DNA from: Bacteroidia bacterium
GTDB lineage: Bacteria > Bacteroidota > Bacteroidia > NS11-12g > UBA9320
Reading direction: 5' to 3'
Assembly (NCBI GenBank): GCA_022425465.1
Contig: JAKMFK010000103.1
Location: forward strand, 1 to 14,410
Length of the DNA: 14,410 nucleotides
Below the pieces are notes generated by a model. It had not been told where the DNA came from and searched no databases. It saw only the letters and a program-made list of their open reading frames with translations. The translations under genes and the position numbers were made by a program. Positions 1-7,406 of the stretch are shown here, piece by piece; positions within the stretch are counted from its first letter, which is position 1; each line of letters opens with the position of its first letter.

Positions 1-30
1 TCAAATGTGACCTTAAATCTAAATATCAAA

Positions 31-1440
31 TTACTCATGAAGTTGCAAACCTAATTTTTTTCCTTGCTCTATTACAAATTTAAAAGCATCATTATAATTA
101 TTGGGAATAATACCATCTAAAATGGCATCTTTTAATGCAGATTTAATAATGCCGATTTCTTTTCCTGGTTTTATTCCGAACAAGTTCATAATTTCATCGC
201 CTTTAATGGGAGGTTGCCAATTTCTGATTCTATCACGTTCCTCTACAAGAGCGATGTTTTGCTCAACGTTAATTAGATTCTTTTGAAAACGCTGCTCTTT
301 TATTTTATTTTTTGTGGTAATGTCACTTTTACATAAGATCATAAGATCTTCAAGATGTTCACCAGCATCAAATATGAGTCTTCTGATAGCAGAATCAGTT
401 ATGTTTTCTTTAGTTAATGCTATGGGTCTAAGGTGGAGTTGAACAAGCGTTCGAACCTTTACCATGGGAGCACCAAGTGGAAGTTTTAATTTGGAAAAGA
501 TAGGTTTAACCATTCGAGAACCCTTATCTTCATGTCCGTGGAATGTCCACCCTTCTTCTTTTACAAATCTTTTGGTAGGAGGTTTTGCTATATCGTGAAG
601 TATGGCAGCCCAACGAACCCAAAGATTATTTGTGCGTTCACAAATTTGGTCTAAAACTTGGAGTGTGTGATAGAAATTGTCTTTATGACCTTTTCCATCT
701 CTTATTTCAACTCCCTGTAGTTTTACCATTTCCGGGAAAAACTGGTGAAGAAGTTTAGTATCAAATAGGTGTTTGAATCCAATACTTGGTTTTTGGCTGA
801 GGATAATCTTATTCAATTCGTCTGTAATACGTTCTTGAGAGACAATGGAAAGGCTTTTTGCCTCAGATTTTAGTGCTTTATGTGTTGTGCTTTCAATTTT
901 GAAATCAAGTTGACTCGCAAATCGAACGGCTCGCATCATTCTTAGTGGGTCATCTTTGAATGTGATAACTGGATCTAGTGGTGTACGAATAATTTTATTT
1001 TTTAGATCGGTAAGTCCATTGAATGTATCGATCAACTTGCCAAAATCATCTTTTTGCAAACTTATCGCTAGGGTATTAACAGTAAAATCTCTCCGATGAA
1101 TATCATCCTCAAATGTACCGTCCTCTATTTTTGGTTTTCTACTTTTTCGATCGTAAGACTCTTTTCTTGCACCAACAAATTCAAATTCCCAATCATCTGT
1201 TTTAATTTGGGCTGTACCAAAGTTTTTAAATATGCTCAAAGAGGCATTTTTTAGTCTTTTTTGAACAGCTTGTGCTAGTTGAATACCACTACCTACAGTA
1301 ACAAAATCAACATCTTTTGATTTTCTATTTAATTGTAAATCTCTAACATAACCTCCCACAACGTAGGTTTTAAAACCAAGCGATTTGGACTCTTTTGATA
1401 CCAATTGAAATATGGGGTGTGCTAATCCGTTATGATTCAC
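31..1440 (-). CDS. cca: CCA tRNA nucleotidyltransferase with HD domain
   Basis: A 469-residue class II nucleotidyltransferase that adds or repairs the 3' CCA end of tRNA in the cytoplasm. Seen in the sequence: the head-domain signature GGYVRD (29-34), the metal-binding acidic pair in DVDFV (43-47), RRDFTVN (116-122), which belongs to the nucleotide-selecting region, and DPLRMMRAVRF (164-174) at the start of the neck. An HD phosphohydrolase-type domain follows, with H258, LHDIAKP (281-287) and later His residues. A C-terminal segment with GDEIMNLFGIKPG (414-426) resembles the tRNA-contacting tail of the family. Length and order fit Bacteroidota CCA enzymes with an HD domain. The start is GTG, chosen because no in-frame ATG lies near the conserved N-terminus and the first residues align well with the family. 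A -7-like element ends 4 nt upstream. A poly(A) polymerase from the same superfamily is the alternative, but less likely. Confidence 0.93.
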   Translation of the reverse strand: MNHNGLAHPIFQLVSKESKSLGFKTYVVGGYVRDLQLNRKSKDVDFVTVGSGIQLAQAVQKRLKNASLSIFKNFGTAQIKTDDWEFEFVGARKESYDRKSRKPKIEDGTFEDDIHRRDFTVNTLAISLQKDDFGKLIDTFNGLTDLKNKIIRTPLDPVITFKDDPLRMMRAVRFASQLDFKIESTTHKALKSEAKSLSIVSQERITDELNKIILSQKPSIGFKHLFDTKLLHQFFPEMVKLQGVEIRDGKGHKDNFYHTLQVLDQICERTNNLWVRWAAILHDIAKPPTKRFVKEEGWTFHGHEDKGSRMVKPIFSKLKLPLGAPMVKVRTLVQLHLRPIALTKENITDSAIRRLIFDAGEHLEDLMILCKSDITTKNKIKEQRFQKNLINVEQNIALVEERDRIRNWQPPIKGDEIMNLFGIKPGKEIGIIKSALKDAILDGIIPNNYNDAFKFVIEQGKKLGLQLHE

Positions 1441-1444
1441 GATG

Positions 1445-1452
1445 CGAATGTA
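1445..1452 (-). promoter_or_regulatory. Candidate -7 element for cca
   Basis: Reading the minus strand, TACATTCG matches the Bacteroidota -7 consensus TAnnTTTG at 5 of 6 fixed positions and is followed by C. It ends 4 nt before the GTG start, so the transcript would have almost no leader. No TTG is visible at the expected -33 distance. Confidence 0.4.
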
Positions 1453-1532
1453 ACACTAGGTAAAATAATTTTGATGTTTCTTTTGATTAAATATCCATTC
1501 TTATGAATCCAAAGAATCGAACGCTTGAATCG

Positions 1533-1540
1533 TATATTTG
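1533..1540 (+). promoter_or_regulatory. -7 element for the MBL-fold hydrolase gene
   Basis: TATATTTG is a full match to the Bacteroidota -7 consensus TAnnTTTG, followed by C. It ends 6 nt before the ATG at 1547, which places the transcription start at or within a few bases of the start codon. No clear -33 TTG is seen. This argues that the TTG codon at 1538 lies inside the promoter and is not the translation start. Confidence 0.6.
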
Positions 1541-1546
1541 CTGTAT

Positions 1547-2311
1547 ATGAAAGTGAGTTTTCTTGGAACAGGTACTTCTCAGGGTGTGCCTATAATAGCC
1601 TGTAATTGTGCGGTGTGTCAATCGAATGATCCAAGAGATAAACGACTTAGAAGCAGTGTTTTAGTTGAGAAAAATGGATTTCAGATTGTAATCGACACGG
1701 GTCCTGATTTTAGACAACAAATGCTTAGAGAAAAAATAGAAAAATTAGACGCTGTAGTCTTCACTCACGAACACAAAGACCATATTGCTGGTTTTGACGA
1801 TATCAGAGGCTTTAATTGGCGAGAAAAAAAGCCAATGGAGGTCTATGGGAATAAGAATGTTGAATTAGCTCTTAAACGTGATTTTCATTATGCATTTGGC
1901 GAAAGAAAATATCCCGGCGTACCCAAATTAAATCTTCATGTAATTGACAAAAAACCTTTTAAAATTGGACCTTTAGAAATAAGACCAATTGAGGTTATGC
2001 ATTACAAGCTACCTGTTTTAGGATTCAGGATTGAGGATTTTACATACATAACAGATGCTAATTATATCAGTGATTCGGAGAAGGAAAAAATAAAAGGGAG
2101 TCGAGTTTTGGTCCTAAATGCGTTGAAAAAATCAGAACATATTTCTCATTTTTCTCTAGATGAAGCTATTGATTTAGCAAAAGAATTAGAGGTTGAGAAG
2201 ACTTATTTTACCCATATTAGTCATCAAATGGGTTTCCATTCAGAGGTTTCAGAGGATTTACCTCAAGATATTGAGCTAGCGTATGATGAGCTTCAGATTT
2301 TTATTGATTAG
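1547..2311 (+). CDS. PhnP-like MBL-fold metallohydrolase
   Basis: A 254-residue cytoplasmic metallo-beta-lactamase-fold phosphodiesterase of the PhnP/RNase Z-like group. Numbered from the ATG at 1547: MKVSFLGTGTSQGVP opens the first beta strand, and THEHKDH (73-79) is the HxHxDH dinuclear metal site. IEVMHYK carries another likely metal His, ITDANY gives the bridging Asp, and FTHISHQMG near the C-terminus gives the last His pair. Cys19, Cys21 and Cys24 (CNCAVC) match the Cys cluster that, with a C-terminal His, binds a structural zinc in E. coli PhnP (family knowledge). No phosphonate-degradation genes lie nearby, so the C-P lyase role of PhnP does not follow. A cyclic nucleotide or cyclic sugar phosphodiesterase is more plausible. 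The in-frame TTG at 1538 was rejected because it falls inside the -7 element. Its stop overlaps the murB stop by 4 nt, tail-to-tail. Confidence 0.85.
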   Translation: MKVSFLGTGTSQGVPIIACNCAVCQSNDPRDKRLRSSVLVEKNGFQIVIDTGPDFRQQMLREKIEKLDAVVFTHEHKDHIAGFDDIRGFNWREKKPMEVYGNKNVELALKRDFHYAFGERKYPGVPKLNLHVIDKKPFKIGPLEIRPIEVMHYKLPVLGFRIEDFTYITDANYISDSEKEKIKGSRVLVLNALKKSEHISHFSLDEAIDLAKELEVEKTYFTHISHQMGFHSEVSEDLPQDIELAYDELQIFID

Positions 2312-3315
2312 ATGATATTAACCTCAGTTTCCAGTTGAATTTGATAGGTGTCCCAAACGCTTCTCTTGATATCCTCAGCTAATTTTTTTACTTCACTTCC
2401 TGTTGCGTTCCCATAATTCACCAGTACAAGTGCTTGTTTTTTATGAGCACCCGTGTTCCCAACTCGTTTTCCTTTCCAACCCAGACTTTCAATTAACCAA
2501 CCTGCAGGAACTTTTACTTCCTTATCATTAACAGGGTAGCTTTTAATTGTTGGAAATTTTTCTAATAAACCATTAAACTGACTTAAGGGTATTACGGGGT
2601 TTTTAAAAAAACTGCCGGAATTTCCAAGATCTGATGGGTCAGGTAGCTTACTCTTTCGAATAGCAATTACGGCATTACTCACATCTTGAATAGTTGGTAC
2701 TTTGATGAGATTATCATTTAACCATTTCTCGATATCTCCATAGCTCGTATTCAATTGATGATTTTTCTTAGTTAACCGTACTCCGATATCTGAAACAAAA
2801 TATTTTCCTTTAAGTGACTTTTTGAAAATGCTCTCTCGATATCCAAATTCACACTCTGGGTTTGTGAATTTTTTAATTTCTTTAGTTTCTATGTTGACAG
2901 CACTAACATAGGTTAGTACATCTTTAATTTCTCTACCATATGCTCCAATATTTTGCATTGGAGCTGCACCTACAGAACCAGGAATAAGGCTCATGTTCTC
3001 AATGCCACCATACCCTTTTTGGATACAATACATAACAAATTCATGCCAATTTTCACCTGAAGCGACAGCTAATTCAATGTAATTTTCATCTTCATTAACT
3101 GTACAAATTCCTTTGGTTTGATTAATGATTACTGGTTTATTTATACTTTTTGTAAGAAGGATATTACTACCACCACCAATTATGAAACAATCCTTTAAAT
3201 TCGAGATGTGGTCAAGTTGTTTTAATTCAGTAAGATAAATGATGTTTTTAGCTGATACATCTATACCAAATGTATTGAATTTTTTTAGGGATAAATTCAA
3301 GTTTTGATTGCTCAT
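2308..3315 (-). CDS. murB: UDP-N-acetylenolpyruvoylglucosamine reductase (MurB)
   Basis: A 335-residue cytoplasmic flavoenzyme that reduces the enolpyruvyl ether of UDP-GlcNAc-enolpyruvate with NADPH, giving UDP-MurNAc for peptidoglycan. Seen: the FAD-binding FIIGGGSNIL (44-53), the second FAD segment MSLIPGSVGAAPMQNIGAYG (108-127), the substrate-binding Arg160 in FGYRESIFK, the catalytic Ser235 in GNSGSFFKNP, AGWLIESLGWKGKRVG (271-286), and Glu331 in the C-terminal LETEV. These correspond to the Arg, Ser and Glu of the E. coli enzyme. Length and the YRES region indicate a type I (E. coli-like) MurB. The ATG start is supported by the N-terminal LKKFNTFGI motif. It stands apart from other mur genes, divergent from a lipoprotein gene, with a -7-like element 5 nt upstream that lies inside an inverted repeat. 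Confidence 0.96.
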   Translation of the reverse strand: MSNQNLNLSLKKFNTFGIDVSAKNIIYLTELKQLDHISNLKDCFIIGGGSNILLTKSINKPVIINQTKGICTVNEDENYIELAVASGENWHEFVMYCIQKGYGGIENMSLIPGSVGAAPMQNIGAYGREIKDVLTYVSAVNIETKEIKKFTNPECEFGYRESIFKKSLKGKYFVSDIGVRLTKKNHQLNTSYGDIEKWLNDNLIKVPTIQDVSNAVIAIRKSKLPDPSDLGNSGSFFKNPVIPLSQFNGLLEKFPTIKSYPVNDKEVKVPAGWLIESLGWKGKRVGNTGAHKKQALVLVNYGNATGSEVKKLAEDIKRSVWDTYQIQLETEVNII

Positions 3316-3319
3316 CTAT

Positions 3320-3332
3320 GCAATAGTATTGC
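3320..3332. repeat. Inverted repeat over the murB promoter
   Basis: GCAATA and its exact reverse complement TATTGC flank a single central base. The 13-base palindrome contains the predicted murB -7 element and begins 4 nt upstream of the ATG. There is no T-run beside it on the murB side, so an operator, or chance, is more likely than a terminator. Confidence 0.4.
3321..3328 (-). promoter_or_regulatory. Candidate -7 element for murB
   Basis: On the minus strand TACTATTG matches TAnnTTTG at 5 of 6 fixed positions and is followed by C. It ends 5 nt before the ATG at 3315, predicting a leaderless or nearly leaderless mRNA. No -33 TTG is visible. Confidence 0.4.
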
Positions 3333-3378
3333 GTGTTTTTGGATTTTTTAAGTATTTTTCCCCACAAATCAACGCCAT

Positions 3379-3747
3379 ATGAAAAAAGTACTAGCCTTAA
3401 CCACAATTTTAATTGCTCTACTTTCTGCTTGTGGAGATGACGATGCAGTAGTAACAACTAATCAACCACAAGATCTGTGTGATAGTATTGACATTACATA
3501 CACAAATGATATCGCAGCTATACTTGAAAATGCAGGTTGTTCTGGGGTTTACTGTCATGGTTCTGGAACTGGAGGCTTCACAATGAATGATTATGAAACA
3601 ACAAAAGCATCAGCAGAGAATTCAAAGTTTTTAATGGCGATTAAGCACGAGATAAGTGTTAGTCCAATGCCCAAGTCAGGGAATAAGTTAAGTGATGAAA
3701 ACATCCAAAAAATTGAGTGTTGGATTCAAAATGGTTTTAAAGAGTAA
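3379..3747 (+). CDS. Small lipoprotein with cytochrome c-like domain
   Basis: A 122-residue exported lipoprotein. A short basic and hydrophobic signal peptide leads to a lipobox LLSAC with Cys18 as the lipidated residue. The following GDDDA is acidic, like the export signal that sends Bacteroidota lipoproteins to the cell surface (family knowledge). The rest resembles a compact c-type cytochrome: DIAAILENAGC, then Cys54-Cys59-His60 (CSGVYCH), and a later SPMPKSG with Met97 as a candidate second haem ligand, then LSDENIQKIECWIQNG, the usual C-terminal helix. The spacing is CX4CH, not the standard CX2CH. Cys34 and Cys114 could form a disulphide. The ATG is followed by a good signal peptide. It is divergent from murB and one base from the stop of mnmD. 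Haem attachment is inferred; a haem-free relative of the same fold is possible. Confidence 0.75.
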   Translation: MKKVLALTTILIALLSACGDDDAVVTTNQPQDLCDSIDITYTNDIAAILENAGCSGVYCHGSGTGGFTMNDYETTKASAENSKFLMAIKHEISVSPMPKSGNKLSDENIQKIECWIQNGFKE

Positions 3748-3748
3748 T

Positions 3749-4396
3749 TCATTTTTTGATGGCTACTGTCATCTCACGCTTTCCATTCGCACCAGGGGGG
3801 TGTTCAAGTTCAAACCCAACGCTTTTTAGGTCACGCTTTAGTTTTCCGGCGGCGGAGTAGGTTGTTAGGATTCCATTTGGTTTGAGCGATTCAAATAGTT
3901 TTTTAAAAATAGTTTTATTCCACAGCTCAGGTTGTTTTTTAGGGGCAAAAGCATCAAAAAATACCACATCATATTTTTTAAAATCAAGAATGACTTCCTC
4001 AAGTTTTTGTTGAGTTTTGTAAATAACAAAATTTTCTGTTAGATGTACACTTATTTCCCAGCTAGCCTCATGAATTTCCTCAAATAATTTTTTATCATTG
4101 AGTAGTTGACCATAGTTCAGCTGATTCAATAAGTTATGAGGTATGGGGTATGGTTCGAGTGTATGGTAGTATATTTTTCTATTTTGTTTTTTTGCTTCTT
4201 GTGTTGCAAGTAGTGCATTAAGCCCAGTTCCAAGACCAATTTCTAAAATATGAATATCCCCATTGATACGGTTGATACCATGACGAATAAATACGTGATT
4301 CGATTCGGAAATAGCCCCATTTCTACTGTGATAAGTTTCATCCATTTTGGGGATGTAAAGGGTTTTTTCACCGTTTTTAGTTGTGTGTAATTCCAA
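3749..4396 (-). CDS. mnmD: tRNA U34 methyltransferase MnmD (MnmC methyltransferase domain)
   Basis: A 215-residue SAM-dependent methyltransferase matching the stand-alone methyltransferase half of MnmC (DUF752/Methyltransf_30). It methylates the 5-aminomethyl group on wobble uridine 34 of tRNA, giving the mnm5 modification. Seen: the family N-terminus TYHSRNGAISESNHVFI (21-37), SAM motif I LEIGLGTGLNALLA (51-64), the signature DAFAPKKQPELW (148-159), TTYSAAGKLKRDL (178-190), and the C-terminal GANGKREMTVA (202-212). There is no FAD oxidoreductase domain, as is usual outside the gamma-proteobacteria. The start is TTG at 4396: the residues before the first in-frame Met (M18) align with the family, so M18 would lose conserved sequence. 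A perfect -7 element ends 5 nt upstream of this TTG. An ATG 4 nt upstream is out of frame and stops after seven codons. Confidence 0.92.
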   Translation of the reverse strand: MELHTTKNGEKTLYIPKMDETYHSRNGAISESNHVFIRHGINRINGDIHILEIGLGTGLNALLATQEAKKQNRKIYYHTLEPYPIPHNLLNQLNYGQLLNDKKLFEEIHEASWEISVHLTENFVIYKTQQKLEEVILDFKKYDVVFFDAFAPKKQPELWNKTIFKKLFESLKPNGILTTYSAAGKLKRDLKSVGFELEHPPGANGKREMTVAIKK

Positions 4397-4401
4397 TCAT
4401 T

Positions 4402-4409
4402 CAAAAGTA
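4402..4409 (-). promoter_or_regulatory. -7 element for mnmD
   Basis: On the minus strand TACTTTTG is a full match to TAnnTTTG and ends 5 nt before the TTG start at 4396. The predicted transcript begins at about the start codon. It lies 13 bp from the oppositely oriented element of the glycosyltransferase gene, so the two promoters share DNA. Confidence 0.55.
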
Positions 4410-4422
4410 AAATTAATTGATG

Positions 4423-4430
4423 TTTATTTG
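4423..4430 (+). promoter_or_regulatory. Candidate -7 element for the glycosyltransferase gene
   Basis: TTTATTTG matches TAnnTTTG at 5 of 6 fixed positions, is followed by C, and ends 7 nt before the ATG at 4438. Its expected -33 region would fall on the mnmD -7 element. Confidence 0.4.
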
Positions 4431-4437
4431 CACCTAG

Positions 4438-5163
4438 ATGGATTATAAAACATTATCAATTATTATCCCAGTTTATAATGAGGAAAAAACAATTCACCTC
4501 ATTCTAGATAAAATTAAGGAAGTTCAGTTAATCAATGAATTGAATAAAGAAATTGTCATGGTTGATGATTCTTCAACGGACAATTCATGGAAAAGGTTAG
4601 AAGAATACAAATCTCAAAATCCTGAATTAGAGATATCACTTTATCGTCATTCATACAACCAAGGAAAAGGTGCAGCATTAAGAACAGGTATTCAAGAAGC
4701 AAAGGGAGATTTGATCATTATACAAGATGCTGATTTGGAGTATGATCCATTTGAGTATAACGAGTTACTTAAACCAATTACTGATGGACATGCTGATGTA
4801 GTATATGGAAGTCGATTTATGGGAGGGAAACCTCATCGCATTTTATTTTTCTGGCATAGTATAGGTAATGGGCTACTTACACTTATGAGTAATGCTTTAA
4901 CCAATCTTAATTTAACCGATATGGAGACCTGCTATAAGTTGTTTAAAGCACCTGTTATTAAGTCGATACAACTTAAGGAGAATCGATTTGGATTTGAGCC
5001 AGAAGTAACAGCTAAAATATCACGTATTCCAGCAATACGCATTTATGAAATTGGAATTTCATATTACGGAAGAACTTATGCAGATGGTAAAAAGATTGGT
5101 TGGAGAGATGGTGTAAGGGCAATCTACTGCATCTTAAAGTATAATCTTTGGGCGAAAGGTTAA
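4438..5163 (+). CDS. Family 2 glycosyltransferase, Dpm1/polyprenyl-phosphate type
   Basis: A 241-residue inverting GT-A glycosyltransferase resembling dolichyl- or polyprenyl-phosphate mannosyl/glucosyltransferases. Seen: [14 protein letters not shown] (6-19) at the start of the nucleotide-binding domain, [10 protein letters not shown] (41-50) contacting the nucleotide, [15 protein letters not shown] (71-85), the DxD-type metal site QDADLEYDP (96-104), GSRF (124-127), and [10 protein letters not shown] (161-170) with the acceptor-side acidic residues of this group. There is no C-terminal transmembrane helix pair, so it is soluble or peripheral like the short Dpm1 form. It probably transfers a hexose from a nucleotide sugar to a lipid carrier on the inner face of the membrane; the sugar and acceptor cannot be read from the sequence. 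It stands alone, divergent from mnmD, and its stop is 7 nt from that of the permease. Confidence 0.88.
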   Translation: MDYKTLSIIIPVYNEEKTIHLILDKIKEVQLINELNKEIVMVDDSSTDNSWKRLEEYKSQNPELEISLYRHSYNQGKGAALRTGIQEAKGDLIIIQDADLEYDPFEYNELLKPITDGHADVVYGSRFMGGKPHRILFFWHSIGNGLLTLMSNALTNLNLTDMETCYKLFKAPVIKSIQLKENRFGFEPEVTAKISRIPAIRIYEIGISYYGRTYADGKKIGWRDGVRAIYCILKYNLWAKG

Positions 5164-5170
5164 TCTAAAA

Positions 5171-7396
5171 TTATACAATCGTTTTTTCACTTCGGGTATT
5201 GACAAAGAGTACATTTCCAATTTTGTCATAACCCATAAAAGTTTCATGTCCAGCATGTTTTACTTGTTCGTATTGAAAGCCTACAATAGTTAAATCTGCA
5301 TCCCTAGACTTTTGGTTAATGATGTCTTTCTCGGAAACACCTTCTGCTTTCGAAATAATCTCAATGTTGTTAGCAGATATTGGGAGTCTACCTGTGCTAA
5401 TCATTTCAAGCATTTTATTACGTTGTTCCTCTGCATCCTCCTCTGCACAAACATTAAATAACTTAATCTGACCTCCATTACTCCAATCAGGATGACCTAG
5501 TATGATATAGGCAAGATAGATCATGAGATTTGCATTTTGATAGTCACTTCCGGTAATCCATATGTCTATTTCATTATTAAATCCAAAATCTTTATCGCTA
5601 CTTGATAATATACAAATATCATAGTCCACGGCTTTAGCCAAACCAATATTTTCGGCAATTTCTCGGCATCCCTCTTCCTGATGTTTATTGAATTCAAAAA
5701 GAATCATATTGTTCTCTTGTCCACTAATACCAGGTAACTGAAGAGCTTGAATAATACTATTTACATAATTAGGATTAACCATGGTGTCAACAAAAACAGA
5801 ACTGTCTGATATTTGGGCCATTTTGATTAACCTTGCATGATCCAATTCTGATTGGCGTATAGTTTTTGAACTTAAGTATCCATTAATATGATGAATGTAG
5901 GTTCCAAATCCAATTCGATGAGAAATCCATCGTAACAAATCAAATGCAGCAAATCGATCAAATGAATCTTTGGATATAGCTACCACTGAGGGTCTCCATG
6001 CCTCATTGGCACTTGCTTTACGTTTTTGGAGAAAAACTTGTAGATTCCTACTGATTTGAAAAATTACGCCACTAAAAATAATTGCCATATCTCCTTTTTT
6101 ATGATAAAAGCTCAAAAGTCCGTACATAACAGTCATCAGTAAAATGGCAATAATAGCATAACCCGTATTGATCTTAAACATGAGACCGATACACATAACA
6201 GCACCCAACAAAGAGATGTACCACTTACTTTTAAATGAAGGTCTATAAGCTGGATTTGATGCAAAGTTTTCAAATAAACTAATCAGACAAATTGAACCGT
6301 AAGTCACCATGAAAAACATAGAAATGATTTCAGCTACGGCATTTACATCGCCCATAAGTACAAAAAAGAAAGCAATGATGCATGTTACCAATGTAGCATT
6401 AACAGGTTCCCCGTTTTTAACTTTTAGTTTACTAAGCCAATTATTTAGTCTTGGAATGGGTATTATTCGATCTGCAGAAATGGCGTTGAGTGTTCTAGGA
6501 GCTACCATTATACTGCCCAAGGCAGAGGATATTGTTGCAGCAGCAAGACCAATGGGAATAATTGGCCACCAAATTGCGATATCTCCCATGATAAGTTGAT
6601 TGTCAAGATTGCCAAGTTGAGCAGTCGTTGCACTGGATCCAAGTTTAATGGCAATAAATACATAAATGACCATTCCAATCAGTGTGGCTGCTAATGTTCC
6701 CAGAGGAATAGATACTTTAGGGTTTTTTAGATCTCCGGATAATCCCACACCAGCGGTCATCCCTGTAAATGCAGGAAATACAATAGCAAAGATGAAAAAG
6801 AAGTCGTTTTTTTCTTTGTTCAAATGAAACGCATCGGGTTTAATGAATCCTTCAGTTGGACCTCCAGCAAAAAACAGGATAAGTGATAAGGATAGGATTG
6901 CTACAACAATATATAACAAAACCATACCACTAGATGCTCCTTTGGTTAACATTAACCAAGACAATAAAAAGACCGAAATAATTCCTATAACCATTTTATT
7001 TATCTCAAACGGAAGATATGAGTTGATTATGGGGAGTAGGGGCTCAAAGGCTTCAGTAAATGCAATAAGGTAGAAGGCTACACTAATAGCTTGAGAGAGG
7101 TACAGAGCAAGACCAATTGCTGCACCGATGGTTAGCCCAAATGATCTAGAAATGATAAAATATTCACCACCACCCTCCACTTTTTGATTGGTTGCTATTT
7201 CAGCAAGAGCCATAGCAGTAGGAATAGTAACAAGATGACCAATAACAATGATTGCAATGGTTCCATAAACCCCAACTTGCCCCACAGAATAACCAAAACG
7301 TAGGAACATAATAGCACCCAGAATAGTGGATATGGCTGTTAGAAATACAGGAGCAGTTCCAAATTTACCTTTCGGATTTAGTGATGTTGAATCCAT
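5171..7396 (-). CDS. SLC12-like (cation-chloride cotransporter family) permease
   Basis: A 741-residue inner-membrane APC-superfamily permease of the SLC12-like group. About 12 hydrophobic helices fill residues 14-450, and a cytosolic domain follows to the end. Hallmarks: FGTAPVFLTAISTILGAIMF (12-31) in helix 1, EGGGEYFIISRSFG (74-87), VFPAFTGMTAGVGLSGDLKN (206-225) around helix 6, matching the FP-TG-GxxxSGDLK pattern of this family, VAPRTLNAISADRIIP (298-313), NPAYRPSF (381-388) and WRPSVV (467-472). The C-terminal domain, including DADLTIVGF, resembles the regulatory domain of cation-chloride cotransporters. Databases often label such bacterial proteins Na-K-Cl cotransporters, but characterised prokaryotic relatives include amino-acid transporters, so the substrate is open. 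The ATG is followed directly by conserved sequence. It lies 60 nt downstream of the photolyase on the same strand, and the gap holds a candidate promoter and a perfect inverted repeat. Confidence 0.88.
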   Translation of the reverse strand: MDSTSLNPKGKFGTAPVFLTAISTILGAIMFLRFGYSVGQVGVYGTIAIIVIGHLVTIPTAMALAEIATNQKVEGGGEYFIISRSFGLTIGAAIGLALYLSQAISVAFYLIAFTEAFEPLLPIINSYLPFEINKMVIGIISVFLLSWLMLTKGASSGMVLLYIVVAILSLSLILFFAGGPTEGFIKPDAFHLNKEKNDFFFIFAIVFPAFTGMTAGVGLSGDLKNPKVSIPLGTLAATLIGMVIYVFIAIKLGSSATTAQLGNLDNQLIMGDIAIWWPIIPIGLAAATISSALGSIMVAPRTLNAISADRIIPIPRLNNWLSKLKVKNGEPVNATLVTCIIAFFFVLMGDVNAVAEIISMFFMVTYGSICLISLFENFASNPAYRPSFKSKWYISLLGAVMCIGLMFKINTGYAIIAILLMTVMYGLLSFYHKKGDMAIIFSGVIFQISRNLQVFLQKRKASANEAWRPSVVAISKDSFDRFAAFDLLRWISHRIGFGTYIHHINGYLSSKTIRQSELDHARLIKMAQISDSSVFVDTMVNPNYVNSIIQALQLPGISGQENNMILFEFNKHQEEGCREIAENIGLAKAVDYDICILSSSDKDFGFNNEIDIWITGSDYQNANLMIYLAYIILGHPDWSNGGQIKLFNVCAEEDAEEQRNKMLEMISTGRLPISANNIEIISKAEGVSEKDIINQKSRDADLTIVGFQYEQVKHAGHETFMGYDKIGNVLFVNTRSEKTIV

Positions 7397-7406
7397 GCTT
7401 GAGGTT

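Noticed and set aside
1538..1546. TTG start three codons upstream for the MBL-fold hydrolase
   Set aside because: The codon lies inside a perfect -7 element, and the family N-terminus begins at the ATG at 1547.
3248..3457. Minus-strand open frame spanning the murB start and the lipoprotein gene
   Set aside because: It overlaps murB in another frame and runs antisense to the lipoprotein gene, with no recognisable domain. Minus-strand frames at 10404-10634 and 13190-13390 were rejected for the same reason.
6309..6599. Plus-strand open frame inside the permease gene
   Set aside because: It is antisense to well-conserved permease sequence, has no family motif, and has the look of a reverse-frame shadow. 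The same holds for 101-286, 6843-7073 and 7460-7693 on the plus strand.
5171..7396. Na-K-Cl cotransport as a firm assignment
   Set aside because: Family membership is clear, but prokaryotic relatives include amino-acid transporters and the sequence alone does not show the ion specificity.
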